Shown: piece by piece, positions 23,909 through 38,068 of the stretch
How the letters are laid out: the number at the start of each line of letters is the position of its first letter
Numbering within the stretch: position 1 is the stretch's first letter
Assembly: GCA_000711775.1 (NCBI GenBank)
Contig: ARYC01002090.1
Coordinates: forward strand, 1 to 64,000
Direction of reading: 5' to 3'
From: Oxytricha trifallax
Taxonomy: Eukaryota; Ciliophora; Spirotrichea; Sporadotrichida; Oxytrichidae
DNA: 64,000 bases
Made by a program: the position numbers and the translations under genes
The notes under the pieces: model-generated
Told to the model about the DNA's origin: nothing
Seen by the model: the letters and a program-made list of their open reading frames with translations, nothing else
The model's database searches: none

Positions 23909-25854
23909 ATTTTTCTTTAGTCTATTTTTGTTTGACTCTTTTTCATACAGAGAAAAGTGACATGATCTTGTTCATGTCTGATTATGTTAAAGTTGTATCT
24001 TTAAACTGAGAGCTTTGGTAGTTGTCATCGATGAAAACTATTTTTGCCAAGTTAGCTATTTTTTCATATCTCATTGGGACTTACTCATATTTATTTGATA
24101 TAATTTTATGATAGAATTTGTGAGGGTATAGTCTTATGATCCTCGGTATTTATTTTGGAATGAAGTTTCTGGCATGAATGTGATAAGATATTATAGATGT
24201 ACCGGTGTGTGACATATTAGCTGTCATAGGATCCAATATGGAAAAAGATGTTTATTCACTATCTTGTAGCGAGAATGAGTTTGTACTCTGAGGACCTTCT
24301 AAAGCTTGGTTTTGAGGCATTGTTTAACTGTCTCCAATAGAATTTAAGTTTAAGTCATTACAAGACTGTTTTTTGAATGTTTCTTATTGTAAAGTATTTT
24401 TTTTAATATTTTGTTGCACCTATATTTTATGTGTTTAAATTTAGTTACTAAATAGGAGGTCAGGGTTTTGTTGGCCTGGTTTCTGGGTGACATTTTGAGA
24501 TAACTATGGAGTTGGGTTTTAGGACTTGCTTGAGTTGTAGAAAAATTTTTGGTAGGTTTGTTTTTGTTACTTAATCTTAGGTTTCTGTTTTGCATCTAGT
24601 GCAACCTTTTCTCTTAGTCTTTGAAACTCCAGCTTTTCTAGCTAAAGTTAGTTAGTTTGCCCTTAGATAATCTGTTCTTTAAGAATTAGTATTTGCGAGG
24701 TGTTTTTTACCCGTTGTGAGAATAGTAATGAGGAATAAACTCTAAAAAGTCAGCTGTTAGGTTATCACTTCCAAAGGATTGGCAGTCATCATCACTACAG
24801 TCGTCTGCATCTGAATCTGTTTAAGATGCGCTACCTAACCTAGATTCTCCAGTGATTAGGTGGTAATAAGGGTGAATGTCTTTGGTTTTCTTTTTTATTT
24901 CTTCTTGAGGTGTTAGGTCATCACTTTTTTCCCAGACGTAGTTATATACAAAAGAGACTTCGTTATTATTGTCATCCATTTAGAGTATGGAAATTATTGG
25001 TTCCTACTCGTGTTGTATTGAAGTTAGATTTGTTTATTAGCATTGTCAGTATATGATATTATCTCTCTATTATCAAATAGTTACTTGTTATAAGCAATCT
25101 CAAAACTTCCGTAAAGGTCCTGGAAATAACCCTGATCTTTTTGTTAAATTAGGTCGTACTTTTGAGGTTATTTACACATCTCACACGTTACTCCTTATTT
25201 AATAATCCTAATTTATCAATATGCTTGAATAATTTTTCTTGAAATATTATTGGAATTGCGATATACTTTATGTATTCTGTAATGACTTAAAGTTTTAAGA
25301 TAAAAAAAAATTGATAACAGATATTAATACCAAAATAAAAAAGAGAATGGAATATAAAAAATCAACACATTTAAATAATTTTTATAATATATATTTCATA
25401 AATAAAAAACCATATAACTCAAGTTTTTAAAAAATGCTTTGCAGTAGTGTACAGTCCATTAAGATATTCACAATAAAATAAATTATTTTTTATGTAATAT
25501 GAAATAACTTTATAGAACTCAAGTTTAAATCTATTTAAAATGTAATTTCAAATCGACACTAATTACTTGCCACAGTCAAGCTTTTTATTAATTATTAATT
25601 AATATTTATAAATTTATAAATGCAAACAGATCAAGATAAAATATGTTATAGCTATTACATTCAAAGATTTTTAAATTAAAATTTATTTAGATTAATTTCA
25701 TAATTATTATAAAACAATATAGACGACTGTTTTTTAATTAAACTACGATTACTACTACAGTATCTAGTTAAAAATTTAATAGCAATCGGTTAAGTTTTAA
25801 CTATAGATACTTTAATAATTTTACTATCTCATAAAGTACATCCCTACTTAGCCA
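23909..25854. other. Non-coding DNA, partly less AT-rich
   Basis: 23.9-25.2 kb has T/G-rich composition without a supported frame on either strand; beyond that it is AT-rich. Confidence 0.4.
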
Positions 25855-26142
25855 ATGTTTTTGGACGACAGCAGAATGTCCTCATTAAAGAAGTTTAAAT
25901 CATGCTCTTCTATACAGCTCTCTCCATTGATTCTATTTCCCCTATTCATATTCGAACCTCTAAGCTTATGTCCGCTTCTTGACACCATATTTGCAGAAAG
26001 ATTACACAACCTGCTACAGCTGATGAATCAGAAACACCATCAACCAAGAATTAAGAAAGAAACTGTGGAAGCTGTTCTGAGTGAAGAAAACATGACAATG
26101 TACTCACATAGAGTACTAGAAGAAATAGAAGCAAAAGTTTGA
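25855..26142 (-). repeat. Copy 1 of a dispersed coding-like repeat
   Basis: The minus strand reads FFNEDILLSSKNI, matching FFNDDILWSSSSIF on the plus strand at about 41130-41180. The opposite frame also matches (RMSSLKK and LSP-IL-PL in both), as expected for homologous DNA. Acidic residues favour the minus-strand frame as the true one. No function recognised. Confidence 0.55.
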
Positions 26143-27030
26143 CGAGAGAAAACTTCCTAGGTATGAAGGTTAAGAAAGTAACGAATCTTGCTTATAATGA
26201 AACAAATTAAATTCTAATAATGGCAGATTATATTCGATGAGTTGTTTTTAGCGACTAGAAATTAAAGATGGGTACTCAAACCTACGACCTAGAAATTATT
26301 CACACTCTCCAGTGTAGAAGTATTAGTTACACCTTTCGAAGATGGCTTGCTGTCAGATAGATAGATTGAAGAAGTACCAGCTTATTTATACCACTAATAA
26401 TCAACAGATTCAAAAATTATAATAACTTTTATTTTGACTCCATATTGATTCCTAAGCTAATTAATATATATTTAATATTATAATTAATTTATATGTGTAA
26501 TCAAATTTTGAAATTTAGTTACAAAAAAAGTCATAACTCATTATTATTAAGTCAAATAAAGTTAAATTTTTGATAATTCTAATAAGATTTATACATTTAC
26601 AAAAGAACATTGTTTAGCACCCTAATATCATATATATAATAATTTATCAACGATTAATTTTAATTTAGAACATTTTTCTTTGAGTACTAAGAATTCTATA
26701 AAGAAATCGTTAATTTTATCTTGATTTAAGTATACTCTATGTATGTTTTAATCTTTAATTATAATATAATTAAAGTGTGTGTAACTAAATATTGAAATTT
26801 AGTTTCTTATAAAATTTTAATTAAAATGCTCAATATATACTAATAAAACACTCACAACATGCAGTAAAAGGATATAGACTTTTTGATTACCACTGAATAT
26901 ATTGAATCATTAAATTTTCAACCATAAATGAAAAGCACATATGACATTAATGCAGAAGTACAAATTCAATAAATAACTGTTTAGTTCAAACTATTTACAC
27001 AATGAAATAACTGACTTTAGTAAGTAGAGA
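26143..27030. other. AT-rich non-coding DNA
   Basis: No supportable gene. Confidence 0.4.
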
Positions 27031-27860
27031 GATATAAAAAATGAAGATCTAATAAGGACCTTCAAGAAAAATACATTAAACTATTTCAAGAATAAGTATA
27101 TTTCGAGAAGTATTACATGCTAACCATTAGATTGATCAAGGAAAGTGATTGCAAGGAGAGGAACTCCTTTAGACATTAATTACACTACGCAACCTATGGT
27201 TTCAAGATCATAGAAGTCAAGCCTTTCAATTGAGGACTTGAAGGGTTATAATTGCTGCAAAAAACTAATAATAAGCCGCCCATCTTAAAAAAGCAGATTC
27301 TATAAACACAGTCCGAATTGTGTTTTAAAATCTAATTACATGAAGTAGGTTTAAAAAGAGTCATATAAGTCATACAGAGGCATAAAAACATTCAACAGGA
27401 GTAACTTTAAAAATTTATTATTCTCATTTCAAGAATACAAGAATATACTGAAAAAAAACCGAATCTCAAAAAGAAATTAAAAAAAGTTGACGAAGCAAGG
27501 AAGATCTAGCAATTTAAACTAGTTAATGAAACTTTATTAGAATTGAACTAATTTCATAACTTTATCATTGTGAAAAAAATAGCCAACCCATTGAAGAATA
27601 GAGCTTAAAATTATTTATAGTAAGAAAACAATCAGCAGCGAAACCCATTAACCTTCACGGCAAAATTGAGTCTTCAGATTAATATACAACTTTTCGCCAA
27701 AAAATAAGCGAACTCAATCTTTAAGTTGTCTGTCTAAATAATAGACATACATAAGACTTTGTTGAAAAATAATGGGAAAAGTAGAATTAGATATTAGGAA
27801 GATTGATTCCTATAACCAAAGATAATTAATTTTATGAAAAAGATATTGTTACAATAATCC
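27031..27860 (+). other. Coding-like stretch (ciliate code), left of a fold-back element
   Basis: A plus-strand frame with TAA/TAG as Gln shows few TGAs and an amino-acid make-up typical of protein, for example NLHGKIESSD and FVEKQWEKQNQ near 27650-27780. TGAs interrupt it. No family recognised. It could be a decayed gene or a germline gene segment. Confidence 0.35.
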
Positions 27861-27866
27861 TATAAA

Positions 27867-28417
27867 GCAATTAGTGAAAATAACATAATTATAGGTGAAT
27901 AAATTAATCCTATCAAGTTTGCACATGTTTGATTTTGATATTAAAATAAATATCTATTTTTAGGTACTCTACCACAGATTTTTATGTATAAACCTGTTTT
28001 GCGGTATAGCGTACCTTAATTTTATTAAATAATTAAAAATAATACAGCATTAAGTTTTACAAAGAAAGTATGAAATACTAAATAAATATTTTTATAAAAT
28101 AAATATATACTTGTTACTACTAACAGTTGCTTTATTTAAAATTGTTTTACTTTTAATATATAAATTATTATTATTTTTTTTTTTTTATATATTACATTTA
28201 AATTTTATACATTCTATGCAAAGCTTAATGTTGTATTTATTTTTAATTATTTATTAAATAATATAATTGAGGTACTCTATACCGCAAAACAGGTTTATGC
28301 ATAAAAATTTGTGGTAGAGTACGCAAAAATTTATATATTTTGAAATAAAAATCAAATATGTGCAAAGTTCATTAGATTAATTTATTCACATATAATTATG
28401 TTATTTTCACTAATTGC
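27867..28417. repeat. 551-bp fold-back (palindromic) element
   Basis: GCAATTAGTGAAAATAAC at 27867 returns inverted, ending at 28417. Inner matching blocks include GGTACTCTACCACA... and CCTGTTTTGCGGTAT at 27960-28015 against 28270-28325. Arms are about 230 bp around an AT-rich centre. Confidence 0.8.
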
Positions 28418-28439
28418 TCTGATATTCAAAATACTATTT

Positions 28440-29115
28440 TTAATGGACTCCTTTGAAATCAATTGCAAATAGACTGAACATCTCAAACGAATTAATTCTA
28501 TTTATTTGAAGTATTAAAAAGAATGGAGAAATTGATGAAATCCAAGAAATATGATTTCCTCTAGCAACTGCTTAAACTTGAAGGCGTAATAGATTATGGT
28601 GTACTTTTTTATCTCTCCCCATTTATGGAAACCCCATTTTTTAAATTAATTCTAAAGAAATAATGCATTTTAAGACCGCCAAACATTTCTAAGGGCGAGA
28701 AATAATAGAAGAGAATGAGTCCTATTTAATGCATGCCGTAATGGACCGCTCTGTATAAACAACCAAAACATAACCTAACGACAGAAGAAAGGATCATAAA
28801 ATCATAGCATATATTGAAGTGTATAGGCTTGCGCCATTTTATGTCTTGAGACAATCACGAAAAACTCTCTCTTCACATTTTAGAACTAAAAAATTAAAGC
28901 AATATTGTTAAAATAGAATTGAATCGGGAAAATTAAAAGGAAAAATAGATTCAAATAAGACAAGAATAGAGCGTTTATAACAAAAAGATCAAGATTAATT
29001 GCTATAATAGAATTAATTAGAATAATATATCGATTAGAGATTAATAACTGATCAGAAAATATTACTGATTCTAGCAATATTTAAAAACATTAGCAGATTC
29101 ATTAAACTTTATAAA
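28440..29115 (+). other. Coding-like stretch (ciliate code), right of the fold-back element
   Basis: A plus-strand frame with few TGAs (for example LKLEGVIDYGVLFYL and NLTTEERIIKS between 28560 and 28810). It may continue the stretch at 27031-27860, split by the fold-back element. No family recognised. Confidence 0.35.
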
Positions 29116-30190
29116 GTAAAAAATCTCTACCAATTAAATTTAATTTTAAAATATCTCTAAAATATTTAAGCCAACAATCTCCCTTTGTCACATCAACCTT
29201 CCAATAACAAGTCAAAACATCATTTTCTTCTTAATTTCCTTCTTATTTAACCTTATTTTTTGTCTTATTTGAATAAAGGGGTTTTATGAACACAAATAAT
29301 TATAACTGCCACTAGTTCACTAATTTGACAAGCTAATAGATATAATTTTGTCATAAAGACTTACCGTTATGTTTCAAATATTTAACGGCATATGTCCTTT
29401 TTTATTCCTCCGAAAAGAGTCTAATTCTTAATTATCAGTCTTACATTTCACAGATTTATTAATCTACGGATTTTTTACCCATTATTATTAATATTAAATC
29501 TAATATTTAAAAAAAATAAAATTAATTAGTCATTTGACTGATTTGATTCATTTGAATGTGATATTTTATATTCAAATGATTAGTAAGTTATTCAATATAA
29601 TTTAAAGGATTTAATATATAAATTTTAATTATGAATTATCATAGCAATGAAAATGAAAGTCTATCGCATCCTGAATATGCCTCTTCTTATTCATCTTCTT
29701 TTTTATCAATGTGCTCGCATATCTGCTTATGTTTTAATCTTGTGTATGACTTGCTACTGATTTGTCTTCATTGATACGTACCAAGAAATACTTAGCTAAG
29801 TCAATAATGTCAAAGTCAGATAATTACTCTAACTAATCTTCACATTGCTTAAATGAATAAAATGGCATAGGGTTTCAAACGCTTTTTTGCCAATATTTTA
29901 TAGTATCTTTAATGGCAAAATATTTGTGGAAATTATGTGCTGTTAAGATAATCTAATGCTATGTGTCCATACCTTACCTTAGTTAAGTACCCAAACCTTT
30001 CCAACAATCTCTTCATTATGGCAAAGACATCGTTATAAAGAAATGTTAATCATCATCACATCAATGAAAGTGTATATAAATATTTTGTTTTAAATTAAAT
30101 TAATATTATAAATAATAAAAAACTATCACATTAAATAAAATACTGTTCATTTTAAAACAAAAGAACCCATTTCAATAAATCATATAAATG
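29116..30190. other. AT-rich non-coding DNA
   Basis: No supportable gene. Confidence 0.4.
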
Positions 30191-30191
30191 G

Positions 30192-30816
30192 GTAATAACC
30201 CCCAGGGCAGGGCAACACAATTTATTTTTCTCAAAATTTTTTTAATATTTTTTATCTATTATTCATAGAAATCTCAAAATAACTTATTATAACTCATTTA
30301 ATAGGTCTCTAATTATATTTTAAGGTAGCTCAAATATATTATAAATCAAGCATTTTTTTAAGTTGACTAATTAAAATCAATAAATTTTAATCAATCTTAC
30401 ACATTTTTGATTGAATTTTTAATATTTTAATTTTAGACATTGTATAAAATTTTATGATTCTTGATTAGAGACAATTATGTTGAAGCATAATAGTTAAAGA
30501 ATTATATAAATTTTTACATAAAAAAAGAATTTAAGACAAAATAATTAGTCCCTAATCAAGAATCATAAAATTATATACAATAACTTAAATAAAAATTTCA
30601 AGAATTCAATAAAAGATATGTAAGATTTGATTATACTTTATTTATTTTATTAAAGTTAACTTAAAATAAATGCTTGATTTTTAATATATTGGAGCTACCT
30701 TAAAATATAATTAGAGACCAATTAAATGAAGTATTATAAGTTATTTTGAGATTTCTATTACTATTAGATAATTTTAAATATTGAGTAAAAATTTGATGTT
30801 GCCCAACATGAGGTTA
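30192..30816. repeat. About 620-bp fold-back element
   Basis: TAATAACC...GGGCAACA at the left end returns as TGTTGCCC...GGTTATTA at the right. Inner blocks such as AGAAATCTCAAAATAACTTA and GGTCTCTAATTATATTTTA match in inverse order over most of both halves. Confidence 0.75.
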
Positions 30817-30819
30817 TTA

Positions 30820-30822
<3 letters not shown>

Positions 30823-30860
<38 letters not shown>
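30823..30860. repeat. AT dinucleotide microsatellite
   Basis: About 19 AT units next to the fold-back element. Confidence 0.9.
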
Positions 30861-30869
<9 letters not shown>

Positions 30870-30921
30870 TTTAATGATATGATTAATGAGCAAGGCTCAA
30901 AATTAAAATTAAACATATTCA

Positions 30922-31152
30922 CTGTTTAATACTAAAAAAAACATCAATCTTAGTCGTGTAGAAGACGTATCTGAAGTGAGTTGACGTGGAAATCAATGAC
31001 GTTACTAGTAGTGAAATAGAAAAACTCCGAAAAGCAACTCGCACCCATTCCACTTCACTCTGTTATCAAAATTCATACGAGATAAGAGCAAATCGTAATA
31101 AGAGTATCCCCCGCATAGCTCGCAGAGATCTTCTTCCTATAAACAATTAAAG
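30922..31152 (+). repeat. Left member of a pair of inverted 230-bp repeats
   Basis: GC-richer patch. CATCAATCTTAGTCGTG, GACGTATCTGA-GTGAGTTGAC, AAAAACTCCGAAAA and AGCTCGCAGAG-TCT-CTTCCT all recur inverted at 38894-39153. Contains several ACGT cores. Confidence 0.7.
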
Positions 31153-33457
31153 TGATGTTTAGAATTTAATGTATAAGTTACAAAATTTAATATATTCCAT
31201 ATTTAAATTTCTGTGACGAGATAACGGCTCCTGTGATGAGAAAGGATTTTATTTAATATTTTATTTATAATTTAAGATTTTACTACAAAAAATATAATGA
31301 AATTAAACTGAAATGAGTTTATTTATTAGTAATGTTCAAATAATTTATTAATATGCTAAATATTCCAATTTCTAAGAGGGTAAAATTTGGGGCAAAAATA
31401 TATTTTCAAAAATATTAAAAATAAAATGACTTAGTCTTCCAACACTACGATCAATCAAGGAATGGAGAATTCAATTTCAACATCAAATATTTTCATTTCC
31501 CAAAGATGGCTGAGATGTAAGCATTTAAAGTTTTCATATTTAAATGTAAAATTCTTGAATAAAAGTGCAAAAAAAAATAATCGAGTCAGAAATTTTAAGA
31601 TTTAACTATATTCAATATTAAAATTAAACTGACGAGATAACTACTCATGTGATAAGGAAGGATTTTATATTTAATCCAATAATTTTAATAACTATCGAGT
31701 TCAAGTAATAAATTCATCAAAATTGTTTGTGATAAAGAAACAACATTATTTAACTATATTCTCTCAAAAATAGATTTAAACCAACAAATATTAAAATATT
31801 GAAATGAAAGATCAAGGTATCAAATTTAAAACACTTGCTCTTATTAAAAATATCAGCAAGTAAATGGGTATTGAAGAATATTTTCTTTCATAGAATTTAA
31901 TTAATAAAGCAAAATTTTAAGAATGCTTTGCTCAACTTCATCATTATAGCAATAATCAAAAATTAATATTATTCATGGACAACCTAATAATTCATAGATC
32001 AAAGTTGGTAAAATAATAATTATTATAGGTGGTATATTTTATTTAACGCTCCATACTCATCATAATTCCATTGCAAACAGGAAATCTTTGCTTAATAAAA
32101 AATATTTAAAATTAAAATGTACGGGCCTTAAACTTTAGTTTTCAAATAATAAACATCTAGATATAATCATCTACCCCCTTTATTAAATTTATAGAAAAAT
32201 AGTATACAGACACTTTAATAAAATAGAAGATTTTATGTTTAATAGTTAAAAATGAACAATAATTTTGCTCATTAAATTGTAAATTATCAATTTAAAGTTA
32301 TCAAATATTGAAATAGTTTCTTCTCGCTTCATTCTGTTCAATCTCTTCTTGATGAGATTCATGCATGTTATAATTTTCTGGTTTCTGTATTATTATTACA
32401 ATTCAAATTGCTTTCTTTTCTTTAATAACTATCTTTTTGCTTTGGCTTAAACTTTTAACAAGGTAGCGCCTTTGCCACTCGATCCTATTTAAGTTTATTT
32501 AAATAATGAATTATTCTTACTTTAGAAGAAGTGCTCTGATTATATTTCCTCAAATAAGTCATTTCTGATGGCAATAGCTTATTGTTAAGTTTGGTCAATT
32601 TTTGAATGATTCCTTATTTTATTATTACTTTTGACAAAACTTTCTAGTTATTCCGGAGCCAGGGTGCCAAAAATATTAAAAAAGAATTCTCTTTCCTACA
32701 ACTACTACTAGTCTTCATAAAATTTTAAGTGCTTCATGATGTTAGGGTCAATTTTGACCGTTTTAATACATTTTGAATCTTATGCTCTGGGTAACGGGGT
32801 ACATTGATCTTGTTTATATATTTTTATTTAATTAAGAATTTAGAGCCTTAGGAAATCTTTTAGGAATCTCATAGTAGTCGCCTTATATTTTGGGGAGGCA
32901 GTATTCCTCTATTAAAATTTAATTTAATATTTTTACTGTGAAATTTTAAAAATGTGTACCAGTCTTACTTTGAGCTGAGTCTTTCTTAGAACATTCTGGC
33001 GTCAACTGCTTGGACATTTATGTTCTGGATTGCAGAAGGACTTTCTATTCTTTTTTAATTTCGTTTAATATTTGAATGATTTTATACAATATAATTTTAT
33101 ATTATTTAAAATATTCATGCATCTTCTCGTTAAAAGTAGTAAAAAAGCAATAAAATAGATAAATTTATTTATTAATAATAATCTAGAAAGACTTATCAAA
33201 GTCTTTCCATATCTATCAAAATTAGAAAAAGAATAAATGATATTACAATCTTTAATAGATTTTAGTTTCTCTGATAATTAATTAGAATAGTTAATAAAAT
33301 TAATTGAATGTTTATACTTTCCTAAGAGAGAGTCCCCACTTTTTTCAAAGATTAGAGTCGGACAAAATAAAATACTAATTAGCATTTGTAATAATATATA
33401 AAACTTGATTATTAATATTTATTTAATATTAAATTATTAAGAAACTTAAATTTACTA

Positions 33458-33514
33458 AAATATATTGCAACCGTCCTCACTTTTTTAAAAAGATGGGGAC
33501 GGTTGAATATATTT
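33458..33514. repeat. Strong hairpin
   Basis: AAATATATTGCAACCGTCC pairs with GGACGGTTGAATATATTT across a 20-nt loop, with a single one-base bulge. Confidence 0.7.
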
Positions 33515-34267
33515 ATTTTATAAATGAATATCAACTTACATATTGATCCGAAATTTATACTTAATTAATCTAATAAAAATAAAAAATAACTATAACACTC
33601 ATCATTCTTACTCAGTAGCGCTTTCTTTAACTTCAAAACTTTTAAAATAATCAAGTCAAGCTAATAATTATTAAGAGTATAAGAGATTAGGATAAAAAAG
33701 AATAGTTTAAATGATGTTGAAAAATACAAATTTACTAACGAAAAATTTCAGAAATAATGCAAACAATAAATAAAGACCCTGATACAGTTGCTAAACCTAA
33801 ATACCTAATATTTGTGACCATTGTGACAAAATATATGATTAGATCCAGTTCAGAAAACATTCACCAAAATAAAAGCTTTAAAGGGAAAATTTTTAAAGCT
33901 AAAACTATAGTACGAAAGTTACAGCTGCAACATTCTTAAATGAAAATTTGAACCTACCAAATAATGAATAAGTTTAATTAATCATTATATAATCCACTCC
34001 GAGTATGAATTAAAATAAATCAATGTCAATCATAAAGCAAGACTTAATTTTATAATTATTATAAAAGGATGTTATTAAAGGCAAAGTGCTTGAGTGGTAC
34101 AACAAAAATGTCAATAATTAAATAATACCTAATACAAAAACTTAAATTATTTTTATGATTCATAATTTATAATTAGTAATATATTAATGAATTTTAAACT
34201 TAATTTGCGGACCACTCACATAAAATTTAAGTTTAAAAAAAAAACATATCTTTAATTTATTTTTAAA

Positions 34268-34400
34268 GTGGTCCTACCAGGTAAGACCACAGGTACAGCC
34301 AGACTAGTGCTTCGCACTACCGCAGCCAGAAGGGACTTAAATGATGAAAATGATGATGACGAAGAAGATGACGATGAAGATGAGGAAGAATAGCACTAAT
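34268..34400 (+). pseudogene. Short relic with acidic tail, copy 1
   Basis: Reads VVLPGKTTGTA...TTAARRDLND followed by a run of Asp/Glu in one frame. The stretch at 59705-59830 aligns at DNA level (GTG-TC-TACC...ACAGGTA, then AAGTGCTT/AGTGCTT and GACTTA) and also ends in Asp/Glu codons. Source gene unknown. Confidence 0.4.
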
Positions 34401-37400
34401 CAGAGAGATTTCCATTTTTAATTTTGATAATAAGTTTTAGTATTAATGTAATTAGAATAATTAATAATTAAAAGTTTTCGAATTATAAATTATAATTACA
34501 CAAGTAGTTTGATTGAGCAAGAAATGATCCTATAAAGTACTGCAAATTTACCAAAAATGATTCAAAATAAATTGATAATACTAAAAAAATATTTAGAAAT
34601 ATTATGGAAACAAAGTAAATCAAGATTATAACAAGCAGCTATTTTATGAATCAAGTTTTACTTAGTTCAAATACATACTTGAGGAATCTTTTCTTCATTA
34701 ATTAATTATTGTTAGTTAGGGGATATAGATCTTATGTTTTAGGGTTAAAAATTAAACATACAAATATTATGAATTTCTAAAAGTTGTATAGACAACAAAT
34801 ATCTTTATGACGTCTATTCTCTTATTTCAAACTAATGAAATATTTCAGGATTAAAAACCTTTATTTCAAAATTAAATAATTGAAGTTAAAATTGATGGTG
34901 ATTATTTAGTAATAATCTCATGATCTTATTTGTTAACTTTGAAACAGTTGTTAGACTAAAGAATTGATAATTATTTGATGAATTTAAGCATGCTTGGTAT
35001 GTTGGAGAGTATTTAATTACTACACAAAAATGGATTCTTACAAAGAGACAGCAAACCTGATAATTTCCTGATTGAATGAATGAAGACGATTTCAAAATAT
35101 TTATAGGAAATTACAATTTTGCAATAAAAATAGGTGATAATTCAAAACATTTTCCAAAATTATAAATAAGTAAGTTAGCAATTAGAAAAAGAAAGTGGGG
35201 ACTAATTCTGGGAGATTTATTAAGCTAGAATATTATTCTGGTAGAGAGAAGTTTAAGTTCTTAACTGAGAAAAATCATAGATTAGGAGAAGAGAAAAAGC
35301 ACATTTAAAAAACCTATATAAGAAGAGGACTTAAAAGATCTTTTACAAGAGTATTAGTAAAATAAGACAATAAGATTCAGATATTTTATTTGATAAAATA
35401 CTTCAAAAGCACCATAATATGATTTATAATGATTAATTTAATAAAATCTTTTAAAGTCATGCCTATTCAAAATTGTTTTCTATCCAGGAAATCTTCAAAC
35501 TAAACTAATTGCATTATTTATGTACTGCACTTATCAAATGTATTTATTTTAGCAACTTTTTTTATGAATTCTAAATAATAAGACATGCATTTCGATAACT
35601 TAAATTATATCACTCAAGCTCACTCTCACACCTAAATCTTTAATTGTGAGTAACTTTTAATGAGCAACTTTTAATACTAGTTAGATACTTTTTTCTTGCT
35701 TCTATAATTACAATCTTCCTCACTTTTTATTATCCTAGTAGTTTGTGGCTACTCTCAGAGATTAATGGCAAAAGAAGAATCATATTGCATAAATGGAATG
35801 CAAAAATAAGTTTAAGAAGAGAGAAGGTTTAATTAGAATAATTTCATAATATCAACTACTTAGTATTAAATGACAGCCAATACCTAAAGTAAGATAAGTG
35901 TCTTATAGTCAAGAGAATGTATCATTACGGTTCGCTCTATTTATGTTTGAATAAAAGAAGTGAATGGAAGTAAGTGTCATTTGAGTAATTAAGACTTGGT
36001 ACTATCATTTATTAAAATGTTGCTTATTCAAATTCAAACTTTGTAATGGTTGGTTCTCTTGATTAGGTCTTTGGCTAAAGTTATCGCTCATGATTGTCAA
36101 ACTGTGCATCTAAGCTCTGTAAGGCTGCATAATCTATGATTAAGTTTTCAACGCTTTACTTGCAGAAAGAATTTCTTCATGTCTGTTCTCAAATGCTCTT
36201 CTTCTTTAGTCTCTTCAATATATTTTCTTGTTTGACAGCTCTTCGTGATGATCTTCAATAAAGAAATTGGCTTGCAGTTGGCAGCTAGAATTGTTAGATA
36301 AATGTATTTCGTTTCTTACTAGAAACTAGTATGCTCCAGTTGAAAGCTTCTGCGAAGTCAAGCCGATGCTATAATTTTAAAGAACGCCTTTTCAATTATC
36401 TTTAGAACTAAAACCCCATACATCTAATAAGACACGAAGATTCAGGTTTAGACCAATTAAATTAAAAATTAATAATTAATGGTTGAAATTAAATATAATC
36501 AAATTTACACAACTTGATTGGATTATTTTTTAAAGACTATTAATCGAGACAATAGTTTTAATAATTAGAACAAATATTGCTAAAATATAAAAGAATAGGA
36601 AATATTAAAAATAAAAAATAAAAAAACAGTCACAATTTGATAATTGTAAATAATATTAGAGATAATTACAAAAAAATGTCGAAGTATAAAGAGCATTTCA
36701 CTTCTTTATTTATTGTAAAATACAAATTGATTATAATTATTACCATGATTAATATATATTTATTTAGATTTTTCAAAATTAATCTATTTGAACGAAACAG
36801 GCTTAGTATTTTTGAATGATGCATATTTGAATAAACTTAAGATTATTAAAGTTTCATCTTTTTGTAATAATGCTTGCTTCTAGATGGGAGCTTTAAGCAA
36901 TATATTTTCTGCTGATTTCCTAAAATTAATTTTATTTCCCATCTTTTCGTGCGCGGTAGTATTAACCTAAAATCTAATATGTTTGTTTAAATAAAGGAGA
37001 AATATCGATCATAAATCATTGAAAATTAAAAATTATGAGAAATTCTTAATCATCGTATTTTATTTATATAATCTATCATTAACATTAAAATGGAATTTAA
37101 TATTGCAACTCTCAAGGAGCTTATTCTTTCAGAGTGAAGACTAGAAATTCTTAAATGCAAAAAATATAGTATGTTTTAAAATTCAAATTATTTTATGATA
37201 TTCTGTCATATTTGACATAAAACATTTAAGTTAGCTGTTTTATTATAAGTTTTTTATCATTTTAATAAAAATAGTACTTCAAAATCGCGGTGGCAAAATA
37301 AGCAGAGCTGAGAGAAGAATAATAAAAATTCGAGGTATACACAATAAAATACTTATTAATATCATTATTTGACTCTCTGCAGATAAAAATTGATTCAGAA

Positions 37401-37825
37401 AATAAAAAAAATAAAAATAAATTATGCTCAATAATAAATAAAAAAGTATCGATAACTAATAGCATGTAAAAATGAAGGATATTTATTTCACGTTTTAATT
37501 TTTATATGTAATTTAATTTACATAATTATGTTTCGTTAGAGTTATCAAATTTAATTATTTTTAATATTCACGATTCTTTTGTATTTTAGCAATAGTATAA
37601 AATTAGGATATAAAAATTTTATTTTATTTCTTTCTGATACTAATGTGCGCTGAAAACTCTCTGATCCATTTTTACTTTTAGATTTCTAATTATATTCAGT
37701 TTTAATTTAAGTTAATAAATATTTTTAATTTCAAAAAATTCACATATTTTATTACAATTATACTCCAATATTAATTAATTTTTAATTTAATTGTTTTTAA
37801 CACTAACCCAATATTCGCGTCTTAA

Positions 37826-38068
37826 TTGATTTATGGGGTTTTACTTTTGTCTTACCTAGTAAATCATTTCTTGCAACTACTCTGGAATGATGGTGCAGAG
37901 TATGCCTCCAATCCATTTTCTATCAATATTATTGCTGTTACAAGAAGAGGACAGATGGTTCATCACTTGTTCATGCTATTAGGCAAGACTAAGGGAGGTC
38001 AATTGCCGTAAGCAATTCGAGCTAAGGAATAGCAGAAACCTTTACCGAATCCTGGAAACTGAACTGTA
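37826..38068 (+). other. Short open frame of unknown nature
   Basis: A frame with TAA/TAG as Gln covers about 80 codons (NIIAVTRRGQMVHHLF near its middle) and ends at TGA about 38068. Less AT-rich than its surroundings. No family recognised. Confidence 0.3.

Noticed and set aside
23909..25250. Possible gene in the T/G-rich stretch after the 2.2-kb element
   Set aside because: No frame with coding character on either strand.
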